Part shown: positions 27,587-36,967 of the stretch, piece after piece | How positions within the stretch are numbered: the first letter of the stretch is position 1 | Layout of the letters: the number at the start of each line of letters is the position of its first letter | Assembly: GCA_001898385.1 (NCBI GenBank) | Contig: MKTT01000098.1 | Span: forward strand, 31,232-95,231 | Length of the DNA stretch: 64,000 bases | DNA from: Planctomycetales bacterium 71-10 | Lineage (GTDB): Bacteria; Planctomycetota; Planctomycetia; Isosphaerales; Isosphaeraceae | Reading direction: 5' to 3' | Program-made: the position numbers and the translations under genes | The notes under the pieces: generated by a model | Database searches by the model: none | What the model was told of the DNA's origin: nothing | What the model saw: only the letters and a program-made list of their open reading frames with translations

Positions 27587-28176
27587 GTCGGCGGATCCTC
27601 GGGCGAGGGGATTGAGAGGGCGGACTCGGCGCCGCCGCGCGGGACGCGTGGCGGTGGGAGAGGGTCGACGTTGCGTGGGGGCGGCGCGAAGACCGAACAG
27701 GCCGATGACGACGGCCTTCTCTCCTTGAGGGAGAAGGTGGCCCGCAGGGCCGGATGAGGAGTGGCATGACGGGGGGCCGTCGGACTTCACAAGCCCTCGC
27801 CTGGATGAGAGAGCGACGGCGGTCGACCCCTCATCCGGCCTTCGGTCACCTTCTCCCTCAAGGGGGCTCTGTCGAAAACATCCGGGAGGCGAGCGATGAA
27901 CGGCCTTCCCCCCTCGCGGGGGAAGGTGGCCCGGAGGGCCGGATGAGGGGGACGACGCGCCGGACGGCCGTCGGATCTCGCGACGGCCGGCATGGGCGGG
28001 CCTTTGGGCTCCGAAGGCCCTCGTGCTCCGCGTCCCCCTCATCTGACGCCTTCGGCGTCTGTCTTCCCCCGCGAGGGGGGAAGACCCTCTGCGACCCGCA
28101 TCGGCATGTTTTCGACGCAGCACCTCAAGGGGAGAAGGCCGTCGTCATCGCATCGCTCGGACGTTCTCGGGGCGCC
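27587..28176. other. Gene-free interval filled by REP-like repeats
   Basis: About 590 bases between the FG-GAP gene and a secreted-protein gene. It has four repeat units in alternating orientation between 27715 and 28085 and no convincing gene. The open frames across it are by-products of the repeats and high GC. Confidence 0.65.
27715..28085. repeat. Cluster of four REP-like units in alternating orientation
   Basis: Units are at 27715-27759 (+), 27829-27863 (-), 27904-27950 (+) and 28034-28085 (-). In the plus sense each has a first hairpin (for example CCTTCCCCC/GGGGGAAGG), a second hairpin, and the tail GATGAGG. The second hairpin differs in sequence but stays paired: GGCCCGCAGGGCC, GGCCCGGAGGGCC, and GACGCCGAAGGCGTC. 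That pattern suggests a selected structure, as in REP elements. A partial copy of the first hairpin may lie near 28130. Confidence 0.75.
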
Positions 28177-28707
28177 TCACTCCGGCGCGACGGCGGCCTC
28201 GAACGCCTTGTTCAGCTCCGTCCCCAGGGCGGCGAGGTCGGCCTTCTCGTCGGCGCGGGCGATCTTGGCAGCGACGTCGAGGAGGGCCTTCTTCTCGCGG
28301 TTCGTGACCCAGATGTAGTCGTCCTTGGTCTCGGCGTCGGTGTTGTGCGTGTGGCCGGCCTTGGCGAGGCGCTGGCGGATGGCCTGGATGGCCTTGTCGC
28401 CCTCGTTGGCGACGTTCGTGACCTCGGCCGCGGCGGCCTCCAGGTGGGCGACGCGGTGCGCGGCGTCCTTGGCGGCGGCCTTCAGGTGCTCCTGCGCCGC
28501 CATCTCGTAGCCGATGAGGATGCTCTTCACCAACTCATCCTCGGTCGCCTCGATCTCGATGATCGCCGTGGCCAGGTGCTCGTAGGTCGTCGCCGCGGCC
28601 TTCGAGGCGGCCCCGTGGCCTTTGGGGTCGGCCGGTTGCTGCGAGCGGGCCGCCTGATAGCCGATGAACAGGGTGCCGACGACCGCGACGGGGAGCAGGG
28701 AACGCAT
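28177..28707 (-). CDS. Secreted helical protein of unknown function
   Basis: The product has 176 residues with an N-terminal signal (SLLPVAVVGTLFIGYQAARS). The mature part is almost entirely helical and charged (TTYEHLATAIIEIEATEDELVK, EHLKAAAKDAAHRVAHLEAAA, ADEKADLAALGTELNKAFEA), so it may form a helical bundle or coiled coil. I do not recognise a family. The ATG at 28707 gives a clean signal peptide; an upstream in-frame ATG at 28794 would spoil it. Repeats lie just downstream of the stop. Confidence 0.65.
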   Translation of the reverse strand: MRSLLPVAVVGTLFIGYQAARSQQPADPKGHGAASKAAATTYEHLATAIIEIEATEDELVKSILIGYEMAAQEHLKAAAKDAAHRVAHLEAAAAEVTNVANEGDKAIQAIRQRLAKAGHTHNTDAETKDDYIWVTNREKKALLDVAAKIARADEKADLAALGTELNKAFEAAVAPE

Positions 28708-28841
28708 GGGGAGGCTCCGTAAGATGATGCGGATTCGGTGTCGGGGAGACGGGACGTCTTTCGCACGATCGGCCCGGACGGGCCGCGTCTTCACGTTGTA
28801 TGCCGCCCCGACGCCCGTGTCCAGGAGGCCGAGGGGTTCGG

Positions 28842-29243
28842 TCAGGCGTCGAGGAAGTCGGCCTGGGCGTCCCGGATGTCCGCGGCCAGGCGCTCGGGCT
28901 CGACGGTGACGGCGCGGCCTTCGGGCGTGGGGGGGACGGCGACCTTCCGCCCGTCACGCACCATGCCCGGGGTCCACTTCTCCAGCCAGTCGTCCATCGC
29001 GATCGCCCTGGGGCGGCATCCGGCCCACTCGCCGATGCAGAGGGCCTGCACGAACGCCGCGGCCGGCCAGACCGGGACCAGTTCGCGCCCGGCGTCGTCG
29101 GCCAGCAACTTCCAGCCGTCGCCGTCGCCGAGGCTCCAGATTTCGCCCCAATCGGCGACCCTCCGGACGAAATGGCTGTAGCGATCCGGCCCCGACAGCT
29201 TGAAGACGGCGGCGATTTCCTTCCCGTTCGCGACGTAACTCAT
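28842..29243 (-). CDS. DUF2750-type protein
   Basis: A 133-residue protein with the DUF2750 pattern: FVRRVADWGEIWSL, then GWKLLADDAGRELVPVWP, GEWAGCRPRAIAMDDWLEKW and a closing TPGMVRDGRKVAVPPTPEG. DUF2750 proteins are small, soluble, and of unknown function; some sit near immunity genes. It stands alone, divergent from the asparagine synthetase gene, 158 bases away. The ATG at 29243 gives the usual family length. Confidence 0.75.
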   Translation of the reverse strand: MSYVANGKEIAAVFKLSGPDRYSHFVRRVADWGEIWSLGDGDGWKLLADDAGRELVPVWPAAAFVQALCIGEWAGCRPRAIAMDDWLEKWTPGMVRDGRKVAVPPTPEGRAVTVEPERLAADIRDAQADFLDA

Positions 29244-29401
29244 GGCCTTCCCCCGGCGTGTTCCGGTCGGACCGCGGCCATGCTCGCGCGGAGGCGTCGC
29301 GCCGTCAAGGGGGGGCTATCGCAAAACCCGAGCCGTGCGTTACCCTGATCCGGCGGGAGCGACGTCGCGAGGGTCGGGCGGACGAAGGAGCCGGCGGCGG
29401 C

Positions 29402-31288
29402 ATGTGCGGGATCGCGGGGTTCGTCAACGGCGGCGGGCGCGAGGCCGACCGCGCCATCATCGAGGCCATGACCGCCACGCTCGCCCACCGCGGGCCCGAC
29501 GGCGACGGGATCCACGTCCTCGGCCCCGTCGCGCTCGGCCACCGGCGGCTCTCCATCATCGACGTCGAAGGCGGGGCCCAGCCGCTCGCCAACGAGGACG
29601 ATTCGATCTGGATCGTCTACAACGGCGAACTCTACAACGAGCCCGACCTCAAGCCGGCCCTCGAAGCCAAGGGCCACCGCTACCGCACCCGATGCGATAC
29701 CGAGACCCTCGTCCACCAGTACGAGGAGGACGGCGAGGCGTTCGTCGAGCGGCTCAACGGCATGTTCGCCCTGGCGATCTGGGACGGCCCCCGGCGCCGC
29801 CTGGTCCTGGCCCGCGACCGCATGGGCCAGAAGCCGCTCTACTACGCCGAACTCCCCGGCGGCGGCCTGGCGTTCGCCTCCGAGCCCAAGGCCCTGCTCC
29901 AGCACCCCGACGTCCCCCGCGACCTCGACCCCGACGGCCTCGCCCGCTACCTGTTCTATGAATACGTGCCCGCGCCTTACTCCATCTGGCGGGGCGTCCG
30001 CAAGCTCCCGCGCGGCCACGTCCTGACCTGGGACGACGGCCGCGTACGCGTCTCTCGGTATTTCCCCCAACCCGGCGACCCTCGGGATCCGGTCCCGCCG
30101 ACCTTCACGGCGGCCGCCGACTGGTTCTGGATGTCGCTCCGGGGGGCGGTCGCTCGACACCTTCGCTCCGACGTCCCCCTGGGGGTCTTCCTCTCCGGCG
30201 GCGTCGACTCGTCGAGCATCGCCGCGGCCGTCTGCGAGACCCTACCACCGGAGAGGGTCCACACATTCTCCATCGGCTTCGAGGACCCCAGCTTCGACGA
30301 GAGCGCCCACGCGCGGGCCGTCGCCGAGTTCCTGGGGACCGACCACCACGAGCGCACCTTCTCCGCCGAGAGCGTGATGGAACTGCTGCCGCAGGTCGCC
30401 GGCTGGCTCGACGAGCCGTTCGGCGACGCCTCCATCCTGCCGACGCACCTCCTCAGCCGGTTCGCCCGCGAGCACGTCACCGTGGCCCTGGGCGGCGACG
30501 GGGCGGACGAATTGATCGCCGGCTATCCCACGTTCGAGGCCGAGCGCGCCGCCCGGATCTATCGCGGCCTCCCCCGCCCCGCTCGCGCGCTGGCCGAGGC
30601 GGTCGCGGGCCGGCTGCCGGTCGACCACCGCAACTTCTCGTTCGACTTCAAGCTCAAGCAGTTCCTCCGCGGCGCCGCCGAGCCCCCCGCCCTCGCCCAC
30701 CAGCGCTGGCTGGGCTCGTTCTCCGGCCCCGAACTGGCCCGGCTGTTCGTCCATACGCCGTTGGACGTCGAGGCCGAGCACGCCGCCCTCGCCGACCGCC
30801 TCGCCGCCGAGATCCCCGGCGACCCGCTCGGCCGCTCGTTGGAGCTGTACCAGGAGACGTATCTCCCCGAGGACATCCTCACGAAGGTCGACCGCGCCAG
30901 CATGGCCTGCGGCCTGGAAGTCCGCGCCCCGTTCCTCGACGCCGTCCTGGTCGACGAGGTCCGGTCGCTGCCGTCGAATTACAAGTACGGCAAGGGGACC
31001 ACCAAGCGCCTGCTCAAGCGAGCCGTCTCCGACAGGCTGCCGGCCTCGATCCTGGAGCGGCCCAAGAAGGGCTTCGGCATCCCCGTCGCCCGCTGGCTCC
31101 GCGGCCCGCTCGCCCCCCTGCTCGACCGCCTCCTGGCCCCCGACCGCCTGCGCTCGCAGGGCCTCTTCCGCCCCGAGGAGGTCGCCCGCCGGATCCGCGA
31201 GCACCGCGACGGCGTCCGCGACCACCGCAAGCCGCTCTGGACGTTGCTGATGTTCCAACTCTGGTATGAACGGTGGGTTGAAGGATGA
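29402..31288 (+). CDS. asnB: Asparagine synthetase, glutamine-hydrolysing
   Basis: A 628-residue enzyme. Cys2 after the start Met is the glutaminase nucleophile (MCGIAGFVN), followed by AHRGPDGDG, GHRRLSIID and VYNGELYN of the glutamine domain. The synthetase half has the ATP pyrophosphatase loop FLSGGVDSSSIAAA near 263-275, and RASMACGLEVRAPFLD and PKKGFGIPVARWLRG later. It makes asparagine, or amidates another acid if it is a biosynthetic paralogue. The ATG at 29402 is fixed by the need for Cys2; AAGGAG lies 11 bases upstream. The stop overlaps the next gene by four bases (ATGA). Confidence 0.92.
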   Translation: MCGIAGFVNGGGREADRAIIEAMTATLAHRGPDGDGIHVLGPVALGHRRLSIIDVEGGAQPLANEDDSIWIVYNGELYNEPDLKPALEAKGHRYRTRCDTETLVHQYEEDGEAFVERLNGMFALAIWDGPRRRLVLARDRMGQKPLYYAELPGGGLAFASEPKALLQHPDVPRDLDPDGLARYLFYEYVPAPYSIWRGVRKLPRGHVLTWDDGRVRVSRYFPQPGDPRDPVPPTFTAAADWFWMSLRGAVARHLRSDVPLGVFLSGGVDSSSIAAAVCETLPPERVHTFSIGFEDPSFDESAHARAVAEFLGTDHHERTFSAESVMELLPQVAGWLDEPFGDASILPTHLLSRFAREHVTVALGGDGADELIAGYPTFEAERAARIYRGLPRPARALAEAVAGRLPVDHRNFSFDFKLKQFLRGAAEPPALAHQRWLGSFSGPELARLFVHTPLDVEAEHAALADRLAAEIPGDPLGRSLELYQETYLPEDILTKVDRASMACGLEVRAPFLDAVLVDEVRSLPSNYKYGKGTTKRLLKRAVSDRLPASILERPKKGFGIPVARWLRGPLAPLLDRLLAPDRLRSQGLFRPEEVARRIREHRDGVRDHRKPLWTLLMFQLWYERWVEG

Positions 31289-31863
31289 GGCCGATCGGGA
31301 GATGGACGGTCGCGATTCGCCCGCTCCTGGATCATCGCCGCCTTCGGAGACCTACGGCGGTCGAGATGACGGCCATCGCGCTCGTCGTCGGCTGGTTCAC
31401 CTGGTTCATTTTCTATCTCGGCGACGCGCCGCCGTCCGGCGACCGGGTCCCGAAGCAGCCGCCCGACGAGTCGAGACGCCTTCGCCACCCCTCGGGCTTC
31501 TCGTTCGTGGCCCCGCCCCACTGGAACCTCGACGCTTTCGACGACGACTCGATCCGCATGTCGCCCGCCTACGTCGACGTCGCGGTGAGGCGTGCCACGG
31601 CCATCCTGGAGGTCTCTCGGCTGGGGGCCGAACGACCAACCGCGACGGAGGCGCTGAGCCGCGTCGTCTTCCTCGGAGACGAGGCTTTCGAAAAGATGGA
31701 GGTGTGTCGCAAGTCGTCGTTCGACGATCCGGCCTGGTCTCACTATGACTTGTACGTCCATCATGGTGATAACTGGTATTACGTGGGCTACGGAGTCGCC
31801 GAAGAACGGCCCGTATTGCCGGTCGAGATGAGGTCGTATCTGGAAACCCTGCGTTGGGAATGA
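31285..31863 (+). CDS. Membrane-anchored hypothetical protein
   Basis: A 192-residue protein with one membrane helix at about 27-46 (EMTAIALVVGWFTWFIFYLG) and a soluble outer domain: RRLRHPSGFSFVAPPHWNLD, RMSPAYVDVAVRRATAILEV and WSHYDLYVHHGDNWYYVGYG. That outer domain reads like small domains that start with a HPSGFSF-type strand and carry a C-terminal beta sheet. I do not recognise a named family. Its start overlaps the asnB stop by four bases, so it is translated from the same message. Confidence 0.65.
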   Translation: MRPIGRWTVAIRPLLDHRRLRRPTAVEMTAIALVVGWFTWFIFYLGDAPPSGDRVPKQPPDESRRLRHPSGFSFVAPPHWNLDAFDDDSIRMSPAYVDVAVRRATAILEVSRLGAERPTATEALSRVVFLGDEAFEKMEVCRKSSFDDPAWSHYDLYVHHGDNWYYVGYGVAEERPVLPVEMRSYLETLRWE

Positions 31864-31948
31864 GGACGGGAAAGGTGATGCTCGCGGGACGACGCCTCAA
31901 TCCTTGGGCGTCGACCGGATATCGCAATACCAGTGATCAAGGAACAGG

Positions 31949-32689
31949 ATGAGGATCCTCGTCGTCTCCGACCTCCACGGCAACCGCGCGGCCATCGAGG
32001 CCGTCGCCGAGCCGCACGACGTCTGCTTCTGCCTCGGCGACCTGGTCGACTACGGCCCAGAGCCCGCCGCGTGCATCCGATGGGCCATGGCCAACGCCCA
32101 CTACGCCGTGCGCGGGAACCACGACCACGGCGTCGCCCAGGAGGTCCCCGTCACCGGCGACGCGGGCTTCCGCTACCTCACCCGCGTCACCCGGCCCGAC
32201 ATGTGGGAGGCCCTCGACGCCGAGGAGCGCACGTACCTGCTGCAACTCCCCGTCACGCAGCGGGTGACGATCGGCGACGTCCGGTTCCTCCTCGTCCACG
32301 CCACCCCCCGAGACCCGCTGGACGAATACCTCCTCCGCGACGAGGCCGCCTGGGCCCGTCGGCTGGAGTCCGTCGACGCCGACGTCGTCTGCGTGGGCCA
32401 CTCGCACATGCAGTTCAAGCTCAGGGTCGGCGACAAGACCGTGCTCAACCCCGGCAGCGTCGGCCTCCCCCGCGACGGCGACCCCCGCGTCGCCTACGCC
32501 GTCATCGAGGACGGCCGGATCGAGCTGAAGCGCGTCCCCTACCCCGTCGAGGAGACCGTGGCGTCGATCCAGTCCGCCCCCTGGCCCGACCGGGCGAAGG
32601 CGATGCTGACCCACGTCGTCCGCAACGGCCGGCTGCCCCAGCCGGCGAGCTTCGCGGAGCCGTCGGCGACCGCCGACGGCGAGGGCTGA
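31949..32689 (+). CDS. Metallophosphoesterase (YfcE/MJ0936-like)
   Basis: A 246-residue enzyme with the calcineurin-type metal motifs in order: Asp8-x-His10 (VVSDLHGN), GDLVDYG (Asp31), GNHDHG (Asn57, His58), LLVHATPRD and GHSHMQ. The closing LNPGSVGLPRDGDPR is typical of YfcE/MJ0936 phosphodiesterases. The length is usual for the wider family. Substrates are likely phosphodiesters such as cyclic nucleotides; which one is not shown. It is 85 bases downstream of the asnB-linked membrane protein gene and followed by the M48 protease gene 110 bases on. Confidence 0.9.
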   Translation: MRILVVSDLHGNRAAIEAVAEPHDVCFCLGDLVDYGPEPAACIRWAMANAHYAVRGNHDHGVAQEVPVTGDAGFRYLTRVTRPDMWEALDAEERTYLLQLPVTQRVTIGDVRFLLVHATPRDPLDEYLLRDEAAWARRLESVDADVVCVGHSHMQFKLRVGDKTVLNPGSVGLPRDGDPRVAYAVIEDGRIELKRVPYPVEETVASIQSAPWPDRAKAMLTHVVRNGRLPQPASFAEPSATADGEG

Positions 32690-32799
32690 TCGTCGCCCCG
32701 CCGCCCCCTTGTGCGGCCCTGTCGCGCCCCATACGATCGCGCCGTCGCGGGGCGGCGATCCCCGCACGAACCAGATATCTCGAAGCGACGGGGCTACCG

Positions 32800-34641
32800 A
32801 TGAGCGACGCGCGGCAAGACTTCTCGCGGACCGGCATCTTCAAGGCGTTCGTCCTGCCGGCGGCCCTCGTCTTCCTCATCCCCGTCGTCTCGCTCCTCTT
32901 CTTCCGTCACGCCCAGGGCCGATTCGACGCCCAAACTCTCGAATCGATCCGGCAAGAGATCCAGGCGGACGAGGCGCTCTCCCCCGAACAGCGGGCGAAG
33001 GCGATCGAGCACTTCGCCGCGCATCCGTACTCCGAGATGATCCAGAGCGAGCCGTTCGCCTCCCAGGCCGACTCGACGATCCGGTTTTACTACGCCACGT
33101 TCCGCTGGATGATCCGGCTCGCGGTCGCGTCGATCGTCGCCGGGGCGGCGGTGTTCGCGCTGGCGGCCGTCTTCCTGCTGCTCTCGCGGCGTTCGCAGCG
33201 GGCCCAGTACTTGAGCCTGGCGTCCGGCTGGCAGGTCCTCCGGCTCTTCGGGGCGTTCCAGGTGGTGGCCCAGGGGGCCATGGTCCTCGCGCTGTCGTTC
33301 TGGGTCACGGCGCTCTGGTTCCACGTCTATTCCCTCAAGCTGATCGTCATCGCCGGCGTGCTGGCGGTCGGCGGGGCTTTCGCCGTCCTCAAGGCGATCT
33401 TCCAGAGGCCGTCCGTCGATTTCCACGTCGACGGCAAGGTCGTGGACCCGGGCGGCTCCCCCCGCCTCTGGCGGGACCTCCAGGCGATCTGCGACAAGGT
33501 CGGCACCAGGAGGCCCGACAACGTCGTCATCGGGGTCGACGACAACTTCTTCGTGACCGAGGCCCCGGTCCACGTCGACGGCGCGGTCTGCCGGGGCCGC
33601 ACCCTGTTCGCGAGCCTCGGCCTTTTGAAGCAGATGTCCGGCGCGGAGGCCGACGCCGTCCTGGCGCACGAGATGGCCCACTTCAGCGGCGACGACACGC
33701 TGTACTCCCGCAAGACCGCCCCCCTGCTCGCCCGGTTCGACAACTACCTGGCCGCGCTGGAGAACAACCCCGTGGCCGCGCCGGTCTTCGCCTTCATGCG
33801 CGGCTTCCGCGCCCTGTTCGAACTGGCCCGGGGCGAGCAGAGCCGGGACCGGGAGTTCCGCGCCGATCGCATCGCGGCCGAGGCCACCTCGCCCCGCGAC
33901 GCGGCGTCGGCCCTGCTGCGGGTCACGGCCTACTCGGACTTCCGGTCCAAGATCCAGCAGGACCTCTTCGGCCGGGAACGGGCCCTGGAGGTCGCCGACG
34001 TCTCCGCGCGGCTGGAGGCCGGGTTCCACGAGCACGCCCGGGGGTTCGCCTCCAAACCGGACCTGGAGCAGCTCTCGACGTCCCACCCGTTCGACAGCCA
34101 CCCGACGCTGGCCCGGCGGCTGGAGGCCCTGGGCGTCCCCCTCCAGTCGGGCGACGTCCCCGCGATGCTCGCCGAGCCCGGCGACGGTCGCTGGTACGCC
34201 GCGATCGACGACGCCGAGGAGGTCGAGCGCGGGATGTGGGCGGAGTTCGAGCGGGCCTTCCGCGACCTGCACGAGGGGACGCTCCCCTACCGCCTCCTCC
34301 CCGAGACCGACGAGGAGCGCGAGATCGTGACCCGGTCGTTCCCGGACGTCGTCTTCGAAGGCAAGAAGGGCCCGATGACCCTCCGCTGCGACGCCGTCCA
34401 GTTCGCCGACTGGCCCACCCCGATCGCCTTCTCCGAGGTCCTCGGCCTCAGCCTCGACGGCCACGACCTGGTCATCAGCTACAATCGGCACGGGGCCAAG
34501 ACGACCTCCATCCCGACCAAGGGGTTCGGCGCCCGCCAGGCCGAGGCGATCCAGGCCGTCGGGGCCTACTACGGCCGCTACCTGGCCGCCGCCTCCCACC
34601 GCGACGAGAAGCAGGCCGAGGCCGACCCCGAGCCGGTGTGA
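32800..34641 (+). CDS. M48-family membrane metalloprotease
   Basis: A 613-residue protein with an N-terminal membrane helix (about 14-36) and two or three more helices at 105-200. The zinc site is HEMAH at 290-294, with Glu352 in REFRADRIA as third ligand. These match the Ste24/HtpX-like M48 peptidases. A long C-terminal part of about 200 residues (from DGRWYAAIDDAEEVERG) is not in the classical family and may bind substrate. The ATG at 32800 gives the membrane helix directly. The role is probably membrane protein quality control. It lies just upstream of the ribosomal operon and is not part of it. Confidence 0.85.
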   Translation: MSDARQDFSRTGIFKAFVLPAALVFLIPVVSLLFFRHAQGRFDAQTLESIRQEIQADEALSPEQRAKAIEHFAAHPYSEMIQSEPFASQADSTIRFYYATFRWMIRLAVASIVAGAAVFALAAVFLLLSRRSQRAQYLSLASGWQVLRLFGAFQVVAQGAMVLALSFWVTALWFHVYSLKLIVIAGVLAVGGAFAVLKAIFQRPSVDFHVDGKVVDPGGSPRLWRDLQAICDKVGTRRPDNVVIGVDDNFFVTEAPVHVDGAVCRGRTLFASLGLLKQMSGAEADAVLAHEMAHFSGDDTLYSRKTAPLLARFDNYLAALENNPVAAPVFAFMRGFRALFELARGEQSRDREFRADRIAAEATSPRDAASALLRVTAYSDFRSKIQQDLFGRERALEVADVSARLEAGFHEHARGFASKPDLEQLSTSHPFDSHPTLARRLEALGVPLQSGDVPAMLAEPGDGRWYAAIDDAEEVERGMWAEFERAFRDLHEGTLPYRLLPETDEEREIVTRSFPDVVFEGKKGPMTLRCDAVQFADWPTPIAFSEVLGLSLDGHDLVISYNRHGAKTTSIPTKGFGARQAEAIQAVGAYYGRYLAAASHRDEKQAEADPEPV

Positions 34642-34777
34642 CGCCCGGCCGACGTCGACCGGCCCCCGCGGCGTCGCGGGGCGAGTCGCCCCGGCGGGTG
34701 CAAGGCCGAGACGCCCGAGCGGCCGGAGAAGCGGTCCGATCGCGCGGGCATTTGCGAGGAAACGGGGAGGACGGCGG

Positions 34778-34806
34778 TTGACGAATCGCGGGGTCGGCTT
34801 TACACT
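34778..34806 (+). promoter_or_regulatory. Promoter of the S10-spc-alpha ribosomal operon
   Basis: TTGACG at 34778-34783 and TACACT at 34801-34806 are separated by 17 bases. The rpsJ start is about 80 bases downstream, leaving a leader of normal length. The -35 has five of six consensus bases. Confidence 0.6.
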
Positions 34807-34887
34807 CTTACTTTCCTGCGTGATGGGCGAGCTGGCGGGACGGACCCGCCGTCGGATCAGCCGGGTTCTTGGAAGGACGTGATTTCG

Positions 34888-35220
34888 GTGGCGGGCATCA
34901 GCAACGAACGCATTCGGATCCGGATGGAGGCGTACGACCATACCATCCTGGACCAGTCGGCCAAGGACATCGTCGACACGGCGAAGCGGACCGAGGCGAT
35001 CGTCCACGGGCCGATCCCCCTGCCCACGCGGATCGAGCGCTACACCGTGCTCCGCAGCCCGCACATCGATAAGAAGTCGCGGGAGCAGTTCGAGATCCGG
35101 ACGCACAAGCGCCTGATCGACATCGTGCAGCCGACGAACAAGACCATCGACGCCTTGAACAAGCTGAGCCTGCCCGCCGGGGTGGACATCAAGATCAAGG
35201 CTTCGCAGTCGGGCTCCTGA
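34888..35220 (+). CDS. rpsJ: 30S ribosomal protein S10
   Basis: A 110-residue product (E. coli 103) that forms part of the 30S head and, in NusE role, joins antitermination complexes. Signature segments are [31 protein letters not shown] and the C-terminal [23 protein letters not shown]. The start is GTG at 34888, because AAGGA ends ten bases upstream; GTG at 34879, only one base after it, is too close. It opens the superoperon. The 343-base gap to rplC is unusual, since these genes are usually close. Confidence 0.93.
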   Translation: MAGISNERIRIRMEAYDHTILDQSAKDIVDTAKRTEAIVHGPIPLPTRIERYTVLRSPHIDKKSREQFEIRTHKRLIDIVQPTNKTIDALNKLSLPAGVDIKIKASQSGS

Positions 35221-35563
35221 GCCCGATAATCGCGAGAACGGGAAACACGAGACTTGCAAGCCCCGGCGTCGGCTGTTAGAGTCGTCGCCTTGGGTGTTAT
35301 TGGCTTCCCGGACCGCGCACGATTGGTGCGTGTACGTCCGGACGCGTCGGACGCCTCAATCGGCCTTCGGCCGAGAGACAGCCCCGACGCCGGGAGATGG
35401 GATCGCCGAATAGCCTGGCCGCGACCCCCCGCCGAAGCCCGCCCCCCACCCCAGGTTGATTGGAACACGCCTCGCCGCGAGGCCCGCCGGCGTCCCGGTC
35501 CCCCGGGTCATCCCGGCATCGGCCGGCGGTAGCGCCGCCACCGGTTGCACACGGAGTTCGACG
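35221..35563 (+). other. Long spacer between rpsJ and rplC
   Basis: 343 bases with no gene. It holds a possible promoter (TTGCAA 35254-35259, 16 bases, TTAGAG 35276-35281) and a short strong hairpin at 35360-35374 with TTC in the loop. Nothing else is recognisable. Confidence 0.4.
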
Positions 35564-36196
35564 ATGCGAGTGGGACTGCTGGGACGGAAGGTGGGGATGA
35601 CCCAGATCTTCCAGGAAGACGGCACTGCCGTGCCGATCACGGTTCTCGAATGCGGCCCCTGCACCGTCCTGCAGGTGCGCACCGACGAGGTCGACGGCTA
35701 CCACGCGGTCCAGCTCGGGTTCGACGACAAGAAGCGGAAGAACGCCACGCAGGCGGAGCGGGGCCACGCCAAGAAGGTCGACGCCGAGCCCAAGCGGTAC
35801 GTCCGCGAGATCCGCCAGGAGGGCCCGGTCGAGGTCCAGCCGGGCACCAAGCTGACGGTCGAGGTGTTCAGCGAGATCAAGAACGTCGACGTCACCGGGA
35901 CCAGCAAGGGCCGCGGGTTCTCGGGCGTCATCAAGCGGCACGGCTTCCGCGGCCTGCGGGCGACGCACGGCGTCAAGCGTATGCACCGCCATCCCGGCTC
36001 CTCCGGCCCCAGCGCCGACCCGTCGCGGACCCGCAAGGGGATCCGCAAGCCCGGCCAGTTCGGCAACGCCCAGGTGACGGTGCGGAACCTCGAGATCGTC
36101 CGGGTCGACCCGGCCAACAACCTGTTGCTGCTCCGCGGCGCCGTCCCCGGCCCCAACGGCGGCTACCTGACCGTCCGTCAGACGAACAAGGCCTGA
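35564..36196 (+). CDS. rplC: 50S ribosomal protein L3
   Basis: A 210-residue product (E. coli 209) that reaches the peptidyl-transferase centre. Family segments are LLGRKVGMTQIFQEDG, SKGRGFSGVIKRHGF and HGVKRMHRHPGSSGPSADPS, then PGPNGGYLTVR at the C-terminus. The ATG at 35564 has ACGGAG seven to twelve bases upstream. The next gene, rplD, starts 38 bases downstream. The long upstream spacer suggests it may also have its own promoter. Confidence 0.95.
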   Translation: MRVGLLGRKVGMTQIFQEDGTAVPITVLECGPCTVLQVRTDEVDGYHAVQLGFDDKKRKNATQAERGHAKKVDAEPKRYVREIRQEGPVEVQPGTKLTVEVFSEIKNVDVTGTSKGRGFSGVIKRHGFRGLRATHGVKRMHRHPGSSGPSADPSRTRKGIRKPGQFGNAQVTVRNLEIVRVDPANNLLLLRGAVPGPNGGYLTVRQTNKA

Positions 36197-36234
36197 GTCG
36201 GGTTCGCGGACCCTCGGAGATGGAAGCGATCGCC

Positions 36235-36963
36235 ATGCTGACGATTCCCGTGTACAACCCCGACGGCGCCAAGGTGGGCGAGGAGCAGGTCGACCCCGCC
36301 GCGTTCGGCGGCGAGGTCAACAAGCAGCTCCTGCACGACGTCGTCCTGATGCACCTGGCCGCCCGCCGGGTCGGGACGGTGAACACCCGGGGCCGTTCCG
36401 ACGTCGCCGGGTCGGGCAAGAAGCTGTTCCGCCAGAAGGGGACGGGCAACGCCCGCGCCGGCGCCAAGCGGACCAACAAGCGGAAGGGCGGCGGCGTCGC
36501 CTTCGCCCGCCGCAACCGCGACTACCGCTACTCGATCCCCAAGCGCGCCGTCCGCGCCGCGATCAAGATGGCCCTGCTGTCCAAGCTCCAGGACAACCAG
36601 GTCGTCGTGCTCGACGGGCTGAAGCTCGACGCCCCCAAGACCCAGGTCGTCGCGAAGGCCCTGAAGGCCATCCGCCGGCCGGACATCACCGAGGCCGAGT
36701 CGGCCGAGGCCGTGGGCGAGACCAAGGCCGCCGCCTCCCGCCGGACGCTCGAAGGCCGGACCATCCTCCTCGGCCTCCCCGCCGCCGACCCGACCCTCTT
36801 CCGCAGCGCCCGGAACATCGAGGGGGTGCAGGTGGCCCCGGTCGCCGAGTTCAACACCTACGACGTGCTCAAGCAGCGCTACCTGGTGCTGACCCGGGAG
36901 GCGCTGGCCGCCCTGATCGAGCGCGTGAAGACCCAGCCGGCGCGCCGCGCCGTGGAGGCCTGA
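36235..36963 (+). CDS. rplD: 50S ribosomal protein L4
   Basis: A 242-residue product (E. coli 201) that lines the nascent peptide exit tunnel. It begins MLTIPVYNPDGAKVGE, with TVNTRGRSDVAGSGKKLFRQKGTGNARAG as the tunnel loop. The tail is longer than in E. coli. ATG at 36235 matches the family start; an in-frame ATG at 36220 would add five residues. L4 autoregulates the S10 operon in E. coli; no leader target can be named here. Confidence 0.93.
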   Translation: MLTIPVYNPDGAKVGEEQVDPAAFGGEVNKQLLHDVVLMHLAARRVGTVNTRGRSDVAGSGKKLFRQKGTGNARAGAKRTNKRKGGGVAFARRNRDYRYSIPKRAVRAAIKMALLSKLQDNQVVVLDGLKLDAPKTQVVAKALKAIRRPDITEAESAEAVGETKAAASRRTLEGRTILLGLPAADPTLFRSARNIEGVQVAPVAEFNTYDVLKQRYLVLTREALAALIERVKTQPARRAVEA

Positions 36964-36967
36964 TCCC

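Noticed and set aside
27587..28123. N-terminal extension of the FG-GAP protein
   Set aside because: It is translated from the REP-like repeats and lacks protein-like composition.
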